From Aldehydirespirator sp028819505 (GTDB taxonomy: Bacteria; Actinomycetota; Acidimicrobiia; Acidimicrobiales; Aldehydirespiratoraceae): DNA of 64,000 nt. Below the pieces are notes generated by a model. The model did not search any database. It had not been told where the DNA came from and saw nothing but the letters and a program-made list of their open reading frames with translations. Made by a program: the position numbers and the translations under genes. The stretch's first letter is position 1, and each line of letters starts with the position of its first letter. The stretch lies in contig OZ242297.1 in NCBI GenBank assembly GCA_965207755.1, positions 1,922,001 to 1,986,000 on the forward strand, in the 5' to 3' direction. Positions 56,884-64,000 of this stretch are shown one piece after another.

Positions 56884-58246
56884 CCTGAGGATGCCGTTCC
56901 GACTACGGACCGTTGCCGCGCTGCTGAGCCTCGCCCTGGCGGCCTCCGCCTGCGGCGGTGAAGCCGGCCCTGGCACCGGGGACCAGGGCGCCGACGCCGG
57001 CGCCGAGGATCAGGCCTCCATCGATCAGGCCCAGGCCGAAGCCTCCGCCGCCAAGGCCGCTGACGCCGCCGAGACCGCGGCCCAAGCCCGGGCCGAAGCC
57101 GTTCAAGCCGCCGACGCCGAGGCCGAGGCACAGGCCGAAGCAGCCGCCGCCGCCCGGGCCGCGGCGGAGGCCGAAGCTGCCGCGGAGGCTGAAGCAGCCG
57201 CCGAGGCCGCGGCTCAAGCCCAGGCCGAAGCCGCCGCCGCCAAGGCCGCTGACGCCGAACTCGCGCTGGCGGCTGCTGAAGCGGAGCCCGAGGGAACCGT
57301 GGACCCGGAGGTGGTCGACGAACTCGGGCAGCAGTTGGAGCAGGCCCGGGCCGAGGCAGAGGCCGCCGAGGCGGAAGCCGCCGCCCTGGCTGCAATCGCC
57401 GAGGCCGCCGCGCTGGCAGCCGCCGCCGAGGCTGAGGCCGCCGCCCTGGCTGCAATCGCCGAGGCCGAAGCCCGAGCTGCCGCAGCCGAGGCCGAGGCCC
57501 TGGCCCAAGCCGCAGCCGAAGCCCAAGCCCAAGCCCAAGCCCAAGCCCAAGCCCAAGCCCAAGCCGAAGCCCAAGCCCAAGCCGAAGCCCAAGCCGCAGC
57601 CGAAGCCCAAGCCCAAGCCGAAGCCCAAGCCGCAGCCGAAGCCCAAGCAGCAGCCGAAGCCCAAGCAGCAGCCGAAGCCCAAGCAGCAGCCGAAGCCCAA
57701 GCAGCAGCCGCAGCCGCAGCCGAAGCCCAAGCCGCAGCCGAAGCAGCGGAAACCACCACCACTACTGCCGCGCCGACCACCACCGCAGCCCCCACCACGA
57801 CAGCCGCCCCGACCACCACGGCCGCCCCGGTCATCGAGACCGACGTGCCGGCGCAGGACATGATCGACTTGCGCACCGGAGCCACAGTCAACCTTCGCGA
57901 CTTCGTGGACGGCTCCACGCCCCTGCTGCTCTGGTTCTGGGCCCCCCATTGACCGACCTGCCGGCGAGAGGCATCGCCGGTCGGGCAGTTCGCCCGAGAC
58001 AACGAGGGCAGAGTCATCGTCATAGGCGTGGGCGGCTCGGACACCCTCGCCCAAGCCGAGAGCTTCGTCGACTCCGCCGGCGGTCCGGCCAACATGCTCT
58101 GGGGCGAGTCCTTCGAGGCATGGACCCACTACCGCGCCGGCAACCCCGTCCTGATACTGCTCGACGGCGCTGGTGTGACCCCGCTCGAGAGGGTCAACGG
58201 GTTCAACGCGAACCGCCTCCAGAACGCGCTGGACAGCGTCAGCTAG
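56849..58246 (+). CDS. Thioredoxin-like lipoprotein with long Ala-rich spacer and in-frame TGA: candidate selenoprotein 2
   Basis: 465 residues from the ATG at 56849 (an ATG at 56891 sits closer to the signal peptide). Signal TVAALLSLALAASAC with lipobox Cys35. Residues about 53-300 are Ala/Glu/Gln repeats forming a long helix, followed by TTTAAP repeats. The redoxin domain then parallels its neighbour: VPAQDMIDLRTGATVNLRDF, LLLWFWAPH, TGA (57950-57952, residue 368), PTCRREASPVGQFARDN, and a full C-terminal half with NMLWGESFEAW to the TAG at 58246. The spacer would hold the UxxC domain far from the membrane, perhaps across the wall. Confidence 0.82.
57510..57745 (+). repeat. Low-complexity GCCGAAGCCCAA-type repeats
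   Basis: Short units of 6 to 18 bases encode AEAQAQAEAQAAAEAQ. They lie in the spacer of selenoprotein 2; unit boundaries shift, as expected from slippage. Confidence 0.9.
57960..57981 (+). promoter_or_regulatory. Candidate bacterial SECIS hairpin 2
   Basis: GCCGGCGA (57960-57967) pairs with TCGCCGGT (57974-57981), one G-U pair at the base, around the loop GAGGCA. CCG (57953-57955) and CGG (57982-57984) can extend the stem past a bulge that includes a U. Compared with hairpin 1 the stem bases change on both sides so that pairing is kept. Confidence 0.62.
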
Positions 58247-58249
58247 CGA

Positions 58250-58324
58250 ATTCACCCGCCGTTCACCGGTGTTCACTCACGGTTCACGATCTGCCCGGCT
58301 TCCTGAGAGCTTGCCCCGTATAGC
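58250..58324 (+). promoter_or_regulatory. PHO box and promoter of the pst operon
   Basis: ATTCACC (58250), GTTCACC (58261), GTTCACT (58271) and GTTCACG (58282) are direct repeats with 11, 10 and 11-base spacing, the arrangement of PhoP-binding sites described in actinobacteria. A -10-like TATAGC (58319-58324) follows about 30 bases later. Phosphate starvation should activate this promoter. Confidence 0.82.
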
Positions 58325-58332
58325 TTGTCCGC

Positions 58333-58353
58333 GGCCCGCAACAGGTGCGGGCC
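58333..58353 (+). other. Leader hairpin of pstS mRNA
   Basis: GGCCCGCA (58333-58340) pairs perfectly with TGCGGGCC (58346-58353) around ACAGG. It lies between the promoter and the GGAAGG ribosome site and may stabilise the message. Confidence 0.5.
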
Positions 58354-58387
58354 TGCCATGCCATCTCCCCGAGGAAGGGACAACCGA

Positions 58388-59413
58388 GTGCGCAACTCAA
58401 CGCGCCGGCGCCTCTGGCTGCCGGTGATCGTCGCGAGCCTCTCGCTAGTGGCCGCAGCATGCGGCGGGGACGACGAGGACGAAGCCTCGACGCCTCCGGC
58501 CGCAGCCGACGCCGGCACGGCCGGAGAGACGGCCCCGGTCTCGGGCGAGGTGAACATCTCGGGATCGTCCACGGTCGAGCCGATCTCGATCCGGGTGGCG
58601 GAGCTGTTCGAGGATGTGGCCCCGGGTGTGTCGGTCACCGTGGACGGTCCCGGCACCGGGGACGGCTTCAAGCTGTTCTGTGAGGGCGAGACCGACATCT
58701 CCGACGCCTCCCGCCAGATCAAGGACCCTGAGAAGGAGGACTGCTTCGCCAACGGCATCACCGACATCGTCGAGCTCAAGGTCGCCGTGGACGGCATCGC
58801 GGTGATGACCAACGCCGGCAACGGCGCGGTCGAGTGCCTGACCTTCCATCAGCTCTTCGACCTCATCGGCCCCAACGGCGAGGGCACCAGCACCTGGGCC
58901 GAGGCCTCAGCCGGCCTGCCCGACGCCCCGCTGGACCTCTTCGGACCCGGCGAGGAGTCAGGCACCTTCGACTCGTTCATCGAGATCGTCATCGAGGACC
59001 TCGCCGAGGAGGCCGGCGTCGACGCCACCACCCGCACCGACTACAGCCCCTCCGGCGACGACAACGTCATCCTGCAGGGAATCCAGTCCAGCGACACCAG
59101 CCTGGGCTGGGTCGGCTTCGCCTTCGCCGTCAACGCCTCGGGCGTCAAACTGCTCGAGGTCGACGGCGGCGACGGGTGCGTGGCCCCCACCGGCGACACC
59201 ATCGCCTCCAACGAGTACCCCATCAGCCGGGACCTTTGGATCTACGTCAACGCGGATGCGGCCGCCGCCAACCCCGCGCTGGTCGCCTACGTCGACTTCT
59301 ACGTCTCCGACGCCCTCAGCCGGGCCGTCAGCGAAGTCGGCTACGTCCCCCTCACCGGCGCGGCCCACGCGGAGACCGCCGACCGCTGGCACAGCCGCAG
59401 CCTCATCAGCTAG
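58388..59413 (+). CDS. pstS: Phosphate ABC transporter substrate-binding lipoprotein
   Basis: 341 residues from the GTG at 58388. A lipoprotein signal (LWLPVIVASLSLVAAAC, Cys25) and an acidic linker precede the binding protein: VNISGSSTVEPISIRVAELF, EGETDISDASRQIKD, GPGEESGTFDSFIEIVIEDL in pieces, and VAYVDFYVSDALSRAVSEVGYVPL. These match the PstS branch seen in many marine bacteria. It captures phosphate outside the membrane for PstCA. First gene of the operon, directly behind the PHO box. Confidence 0.94.
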   Translation: MRNSTRRRLWLPVIVASLSLVAAACGGDDEDEASTPPAAADAGTAGETAPVSGEVNISGSSTVEPISIRVAELFEDVAPGVSVTVDGPGTGDGFKLFCEGETDISDASRQIKDPEKEDCFANGITDIVELKVAVDGIAVMTNAGNGAVECLTFHQLFDLIGPNGEGTSTWAEASAGLPDAPLDLFGPGEESGTFDSFIEIVIEDLAEEAGVDATTRTDYSPSGDDNVILQGIQSSDTSLGWVGFAFAVNASGVKLLEVDGGDGCVAPTGDTIASNEYPISRDLWIYVNADAAAANPALVAYVDFYVSDALSRAVSEVGYVPLTGAAHAETADRWHSRSLIS

Positions 59414-59542
59414 AACACCCGGGCGGGCATGACCCGGACCCTGACCCGGACCCCGGAGAAGGATCCCTCCACAGCAACAGGGGGATCCACTCTCCACCGC
59501 AACAGGAGAATCCCTCCACAGCAATGACCGACACGGAGCGTC

Positions 59543-60676
59543 GTGCATTCAGAGCCAGTCACCGTTGATCAGCTTCAGATCGCGCCTGCCCGCAGGCACC
59601 GCGAAGTGATCATCAGGTACTCACTGGTTGTGACGGCGCTCGTGTCGGTCCTGGTGAGCACGCTGATCGTGTGGAGCCTCCTGCGGGAGGCGTGGACCTT
59701 CATCACCGGGGTGGTGTGGGCCGACACCTGGGGTCAGCAGGGATGGTTCCCCCGTCGGGGCCTGTACGACCTGCCGACGATCATCGTCCCGTCGCTGATC
59801 ATCACCGGCGTCGCCATGGTGGTGGCCGGGCCCCTGGGCCTGGGCGCGGCGGTCTACCTGTCGGAGTACGCCAACCCGAGGGTCAGGTCCTGGCTCAAGC
59901 CCGCGCTGGAGATCCTGGCGGGCATCCCCTCGGTCGTGCTCGGCTTCTTCGCCCTCACCTGGATCGCCCCCAACATCGTGGGACGCATCGGCAAGGAGAC
60001 CTTCCTGGTGGTCGGCGCCGCGCTCCTCCTCGGGTACGCCGCGGTGTCCGCCGGCATCGCCCGGGCCAAGATCAGGCAGTACCGGGAGGGGGCGATCGAC
60101 CCCTCGGCCCGGATCGGCGCGGTGGCGTCGATTGCCGTGCTGGTGGTGGTGTTCGCCCTGGCGGCGGCCTGGACCCTGAACGTCTGGCTGGACTTCGCCC
60201 CCAACAACGCCGGATCGCTGGCCGCGGCCGGCATCGGTGTGGGGATCCTGGTCATCCCGCTGGTGGCCTCGATCTCCGAGGACGCCATGGCCGCGGTGCC
60301 CGACTCTCTGCGGGAGGCCTCCGCGGGTCTGGGGGCCCGGAAGATGTCCACCGCCACCGCGGTGGTGCTTCCCGCGGCCATCTCCGGCATCGTGGCCGCC
60401 TTCATCGTGGCCGTCTCGAGGGCCATCGGCGAGACGATGGTGGTGTTCATGGCCGCCGGAGCGGCCGACGCCGCCCGCTTCACCGACTCCCCCTTCGAGG
60501 GCGGCCTGACGATGACCGCGGCCATGGCCTCGCTGGCGTCGGGCACCGACAGCGTCGTGGGCGAGGGACTCACCTTCCAGAGCCTCTACTTCGTGGGCCT
60601 GATGCTGTTCCTGATCACCTTGAGCCTCAACATCATCGCCTCGCGCTTCGTGTCGAAGGTGCGCGAGGCCTACTAG
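59543..60676 (+). CDS. pstC: Phosphate ABC transporter permease PstC
   Basis: 377 residues from a GTG with GGAG a few bases upstream. Six or more membrane segments and the permease signature EILAGIPSVVLGFFALTW and DSLREASAGLGARKMSTATAVVLP, the EAA-like loop that contacts PstB. A 14-codon frame (start 59524, MTDTERRAFRASHR) overlaps the start region in another frame. The 129-base gap after pstS holds imperfect repeats (CTCCACAGCAACAGG) and no gene. Confidence 0.94.
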   Translation: MHSEPVTVDQLQIAPARRHREVIIRYSLVVTALVSVLVSTLIVWSLLREAWTFITGVVWADTWGQQGWFPRRGLYDLPTIIVPSLIITGVAMVVAGPLGLGAAVYLSEYANPRVRSWLKPALEILAGIPSVVLGFFALTWIAPNIVGRIGKETFLVVGAALLLGYAAVSAGIARAKIRQYREGAIDPSARIGAVASIAVLVVVFALAAAWTLNVWLDFAPNNAGSLAAAGIGVGILVIPLVASISEDAMAAVPDSLREASAGLGARKMSTATAVVLPAAISGIVAAFIVAVSRAIGETMVVFMAAGAADAARFTDSPFEGGLTMTAAMASLASGTDSVVGEGLTFQSLYFVGLMLFLITLSLNIIASRFVSKVREAY

Positions 60677-60691
60677 GGCAGCGGGAGCGAG

Positions 60692-61654
60692 ATGGTCAGC
60701 CGCCTCGTCGACGACAGGTCCCGGGCCGCCATCGCCGCCTCCATCGAGAGGCGCCGGGTGGACACCCGGGGCCTGCTGTTCAAGGTCGTTCTCCAGTCGT
60801 GCCTGCTGGTCACGCTGGCCCTGCTGGCCGTGCTGCTGGTCACCGTGGCGCTGGACAGCACCGACCAGCTCGGCACCCGCCTGTGGGACTTCCTCCAGGG
60901 CACGCTGCGCTCCCGCTCCTCCGACGAGAGCCTCGGCATCCACCAGGGCATGTACGGCTCCCTGTGGATCGCCGTCATCGTGGCCGTGCTGGCCTTCCCC
61001 ATCGGGATCGGCGCCGCCGTCTACCTCGAGGAGTACGCCCCCCGGAACCGCCTCACCGCCTTCATCGAGGTCAACATCCGCAACCTCGCCGGGGTGCCCT
61101 CGGTGGTGTACGGCCTGCTTGGGCTGGCACTGCTGCTCAACGGCCAGATCTTCGGCCTCGACCGGCTGACCGGCGGCAGCTCGGCCCTCTCGGGAGGGAT
61201 CACCCTGGCCATCCTGGTGCTCCCCATCGTCATCATCACCTCCGGCGAGGCCTTCAGGGCGGTGCCCATGGAGCTGCGCGAGGGCGCCTACGGCGTCGGG
61301 GCCACCAGATGGGAGATGATCCGCACCCAGGTGCTCCCCTACGCCGCGCCCGGCATCCTCACCGGCACGCTGCTGTCGATGGCCCGAGCCGTCGGCGAGG
61401 CCGCGCCGCTGATCCTGGTGGGGGCCGTGACCGGCCGGCTGGGCGAGAATCCGGGGCTGTTCGACATCGGCGCCCTCGACGACAGGTTCACCGCCCTGCC
61501 GATCGTCATCACATCCTGGACCGTGCAGTCCGGCCGGGACGACGGCTTCACCGCCGCGGCGGCCGCCGCCATCGTCGTCCTGCTCGTGTTCGTGCTAATG
61601 ATGAACTCCGCCGCCATCCTGCTGCGGAACCGGTTCGAGAAGAAGAGAGGCTGA
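60692..61654 (+). CDS. pstA: Phosphate ABC transporter permease PstA
   Basis: 320 residues with six membrane segments. The signature segments NIRNLAGVPSVVYGLLGLAL and MELREGAYGVGATRWEMIRT correspond to the conserved permease loops; MARAVGEAAPLILVGAV is typical of PstA. It begins 15 bases after pstC and forms the channel with it. Confidence 0.95.
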   Translation: MVSRLVDDRSRAAIAASIERRRVDTRGLLFKVVLQSCLLVTLALLAVLLVTVALDSTDQLGTRLWDFLQGTLRSRSSDESLGIHQGMYGSLWIAVIVAVLAFPIGIGAAVYLEEYAPRNRLTAFIEVNIRNLAGVPSVVYGLLGLALLLNGQIFGLDRLTGGSSALSGGITLAILVLPIVIITSGEAFRAVPMELREGAYGVGATRWEMIRTQVLPYAAPGILTGTLLSMARAVGEAAPLILVGAVTGRLGENPGLFDIGALDDRFTALPIVITSWTVQSGRDDGFTAAAAAAIVVLLVFVLMMNSAAILLRNRFEKKRG

Positions 61655-61688
61655 AGCGTGGCTGAAGCGAGGCAGGAGAGAGGCTGAA

Positions 61689-62567
61689 GTGTCGATGACG
61701 GACGAGGCCCCCCGCGTGATCGACCGCATAGCCGCCACCGCCGGCGAGGCGAGCCCCGAACAGGCGATGCCGGCGCCGGCCGCCGAGAGGGACGTGGTGT
61801 TCCAGTCCCGGGACGTGAACGTCTACTACGGCTCGTTCCGCGCCGTGCGCGACGTGACCTTCACCGTGCCCAAGAACGAGATCATGGCCCTGATCGGCCC
61901 CTCCGGCTGCGGCAAGTCCACGGTGCTGCGCTGCTACAACCGGATGAACGACCTCATCAAGGACGCCCGGGTCACCGGCGCCATCACCTACCGGGGCACC
62001 GACCTGTACGACGAGCGCGTCGACCCGGTCGAGGTGCGGCGCCGCATCGGCATGGTGTTCCAGAAGCCCAACCCCTTCCCCAAGTCGATCTACGACAACG
62101 TCGCCTACGGGCCGCGGGTCGCCGGCCGGAAGAAGGGCCTCGACGACATCGTCGAGAACTCGCTGCGAAAGGCCGCCCTCTGGGACGAGGTGAGCGACCG
62201 TCTCAAGGACTCGGCCCTCGGTCTGTCGGGAGGACAGCAGCAGCGGCTCTGCATCGCCCGGGCCATCGCCGTCGGCCCCGACGTGCTGCTCATGGACGAG
62301 CCGTGCTCCGCGCTCGACCCGATCGCCACCGCCCGCATCGAGGACCTCATGCAGGAGATCAAGCAGGACTACACCATCATGATCGTCACTCACAACATGC
62401 AGCAGGCGGCCCGGGTGAGCGACACCACCGCCTTCTTCACCGCGGATGTCCGCTCCGAGAACGACACCCGCACCGGCATCCTCGTGGAAGTGGACACCAC
62501 CCAGAAGATCTTCTCCAATCCCTCCGACGAGCGCACGGAGAACTACGTGACCGGGCGTTTCGGCTAG
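61689..62567 (+). CDS. pstB: Phosphate ABC transporter ATP-binding protein PstB
   Basis: 292 residues from the GTG at 61689 (GAGAGG upstream; ATG at 61695 also possible). About 35 extra residues precede the ATPase. Walker A GPSGCGKST, Q-loop MVFQKPNPFPKSIYDNV, signature LSGGQQQRLCIARA, Walker B LLMDEPCSALDP and switch His in VTHNMQQA are intact. The MVFQKPNPFP segment is characteristic of PstB. Confidence 0.96.
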   Translation: MSMTDEAPRVIDRIAATAGEASPEQAMPAPAAERDVVFQSRDVNVYYGSFRAVRDVTFTVPKNEIMALIGPSGCGKSTVLRCYNRMNDLIKDARVTGAITYRGTDLYDERVDPVEVRRRIGMVFQKPNPFPKSIYDNVAYGPRVAGRKKGLDDIVENSLRKAALWDEVSDRLKDSALGLSGGQQQRLCIARAIAVGPDVLLMDEPCSALDPIATARIEDLMQEIKQDYTIMIVTHNMQQAARVSDTTAFFTADVRSENDTRTGILVEVDTTQKIFSNPSDERTENYVTGRFG

Positions 62568-62587
62568 GGACCAAAGGGGACGCGATC

Positions 62588-63349
62588 ATGACCGAACAGA
62601 CCCGCAAGTCCTTCCACGCCGAGATCGACGAGATAAGCGACCTGGTCGTGCAGATCGCGGCCCGCGCCGGCGACGCCGTCGCCAGGGCCACCGACGCTCT
62701 GCTGAAGTACGACCTGGTGGAGGCCCAGCAGGTCATCGACGACGACGAGCACATAGACGTGGTCGCCCTCGATATCGAGGAGAAGTGCCAGAGCCTCCTG
62801 GCCCTGCAACAGCCGATGGCCGGCGATCTCCGCCAGATCCTGGCCGCCATGTGGATCAACGCCGAACTGGAGCGCACCGGGGGCCTGGCCTGCAACATCT
62901 GCAAGAGCACCCGCCGGATGTTCCCCGCCGAACTGCCCCCCAGGCTGCGGGGCCTGATCGCGGAGATGAGCGAGGAGGCGGTCCGGCTCATCCGGCTCTC
63001 AGTGGACTCCTACTCCGAGCGCGACGCCGCCCTGGCCGCCGCCCTCGACGACATCGACGACCGGCTCGACAACCTCCACCGGATCTTCGTGCGCAACGTC
63101 CTGGAGAGGAGCCGGCTCGAGGAGCTCGACGTCCAGCCCACGATGCAACTGGCCCTGATCGCCCGCTACTACGAGCGCATCGGCGACCACGCCGTGAATG
63201 TCGGCGACCGGGTCCGCTACATGGTGTCGGGCGAGATGCCATGGCAGGGGGTGGTCACCGGCCCCCCGACCGGGGCGGAGCGCCCGACCCGGGAACACGC
63301 CGCCGACCCGGCCGGGACGCCCTCCGCCGGCGGGGACGAGGCCGGCTAG
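62588..63349 (+). CDS. phoU: Phosphate-specific transport system regulator PhoU
   Basis: 253 residues. Two three-helix bundles with the metal-binding E/DxxxD pattern: FHAEIDEISDLVVQIAARAG, ALDIEEKCQSLLALQQPMAGDLR in pieces and LIARYYERIGDHAVNVGDRV. The last 30 residues are a Pro/Gly-rich tail not usual in PhoU. PhoU links transporter state to the PhoR kinase and represses the regulon when phosphate is plentiful. Last gene of the operon; phoP/phoR are not in the window. Confidence 0.94.
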   Translation: MTEQTRKSFHAEIDEISDLVVQIAARAGDAVARATDALLKYDLVEAQQVIDDDEHIDVVALDIEEKCQSLLALQQPMAGDLRQILAAMWINAELERTGGLACNICKSTRRMFPAELPPRLRGLIAEMSEEAVRLIRLSVDSYSERDAALAAALDDIDDRLDNLHRIFVRNVLERSRLEELDVQPTMQLALIARYYERIGDHAVNVGDRVRYMVSGEMPWQGVVTGPPTGAERPTREHAADPAGTPSAGGDEAG

Positions 63350-63428
63350 AGGCGGCCGCGCGTCCGGCCCGAACTGGCAGCAGAACGCACCCATAGCGTC
63401 CGGAACGCTGCCATTTCCCCGATCGCCG

Positions 63429-64000
63429 CTAGTGGTTGGGGTTGCCGTTTCCGGCGCCGGTGCCGGGGCCGGTCGCGGAGGCCAGCAGCGACTGGCGCTG
63501 GCGCTCCAGCCAGCCGAGCAGGATGGCGACTGCTCTGGGGTCGTGGCGCAGGTGGTGCCCGGCGCCGCTGATGATGCGCAAGTCGGAACCGGGATGGGCG
63601 TCGGCGAGGACGCGGGCGTCGAACACCGGGACCGTCTCGTCGTCGCTGCCGTGGAGCACCAGCAGGGACCGGTCCCCGAGCGACTCGGCCGCCTCCACGG
63701 CTCGCACAGCCCTGATCTCCGCCGCCCACCGGTCGAACCGCTGGGGGAACTCCGGGTCGCGCACCACGCCGACCTCGCGGGCCCACACCAGCAGTTTGCG
63801 GGGGTTGCGGGCCCAGTCCTCGAAATCGGCCGGCGCGGCCACTGCGGCCACGCCCCGCACCCGCTCGTCGCGGCCGGCAACCACCACCGCCAGCGCGCCC
63901 CCGGTTCCGAAGCCGATCAGCCAGACGCCAGCGCACGGCACCTCCGACGTCAGGAAGCCGACCGCTCCGGCCAGGTCGCGCCGCCAGCCGTCGAGCGAGA
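63429..64000 (-). CDS. Alpha/beta-hydrolase-fold protein lacking the nucleophile Ser (5' end outside the window)
   Basis: At least 190 residues; the frame is open to the right edge, where LDGWRRDLAGAVGFL precedes the visible core. The nucleophile elbow reads LIGFGTGGALAV, so the usual GxSxG serine is Gly. The acid and His loops are present: LLVLHGSDDETVPVFDARVL and IISGAGHHLRHDPRAV. RFDRWAAEIRAVRAVEAAE forms a lid-like insert. It is similar in layout to dienelactone-hydrolase-type proteins but probably is not a standard serine hydrolase. It converges with phoU; the 79-bp gap shows no terminator. Confidence 0.8.
   Translation of the reverse strand, partial: SLDGWRRDLAGAVGFLTSEVPCAGVWLIGFGTGGALAVVVAGRDERVRGVAAVAAPADFEDWARNPRKLLVWAREVGVVRDPEFPQRFDRWAAEIRAVRAVEAAESLGDRSLLVLHGSDDETVPVFDARVLADAHPGSDLRIISGAGHHLRHDPRAVAILLGWLERQRQSLLASATGPGTGAGNGNPNH

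Overview
The window is about 64 kb of very GC-rich DNA with dense genes, many GTG and TTG starts, several probable leaderless or four-base-overlap starts, and an actinobacterial gene set: Ku plus a LigD-type polymerase, a homodimeric AceE, a biotin-carboxylase/BCCP fusion chain, a MoeB/rhodanese protein, LCP and SpoIID/SLH wall proteins, and a PHO box built from GTTCACC-type repeats. I infer an actinobacterium, possibly Acidimicrobiia. The class is a guess from gene style; there is no rRNA or other marker gene in the window. I saw no tRNA, rRNA, CRISPR array or insertion sequence.

Layout. 1-2.5 kb: 3' half of a DNA adenine methyltransferase and a VapBC-type toxin-antitoxin pair. 2.5-34.6 kb: a long cell-surface polysaccharide region. 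It holds nucleotide-sugar genes (galE, a sugar-1-phosphate nucleotidyltransferase, ugd, a wecB-like epimerase), an LCP glycopolymer transferase, a pyruvyl transferase, an initiating sugar-phosphate transferase, several GT2 enzymes, a Wzt/Wzm-type ABC exporter, two very large double-GT2 proteins flanking an O-antigen-ligase-like protein, and a Wzx-type flippase. birA, a biotin carboxylase and a SpoIID/SLH protein lie among them. 34.7-44.5 kb: housekeeping genes (MoeB-rhodanese, sirtuin, kinase-like protein, PepA, LigD polymerase and Ku, M24 peptidase). 44.5-45 kb: a small two-gene module resembling toxin-antitoxin. 44.9-55.5 kb: lipoate and pyruvate dehydrogenase genes (a lipB-lipA fusion, E2, E3, and separately aceE) with RNase H and smaller genes between. 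55.6-58.2 kb: a DNA glycosylase followed by two lipoprotein genes. 58.2-63.3 kb: the pst operon (pstS, pstC, pstA, pstB, phoU) behind a PHO box. The right edge cuts a hydrolase-fold gene.

The most notable finding is at 56229-58246. Two adjacent thioredoxin-like lipoproteins are each interrupted at the same active-site position by an in-frame TGA (WFWAPH-TGA-PTC). The frame continues with homologous sequence to a normal stop, and a hairpin sits just after each TGA; the two hairpins differ in sequence but keep their pairing. This is best explained as a tandem pair of selenoproteins with a UxxC redox motif.

Other notable features are a natural LipB-LipA fusion, an interspersed repeat family with one copy in frame inside the O-antigen-ligase-like gene, a 44-bp tandem array related to that family, in-frame minisatellites (30-51 bp) in many genes, short duplications at several gene junctions, and a truncated gene joined to a duplicated piece of the flippase gene.
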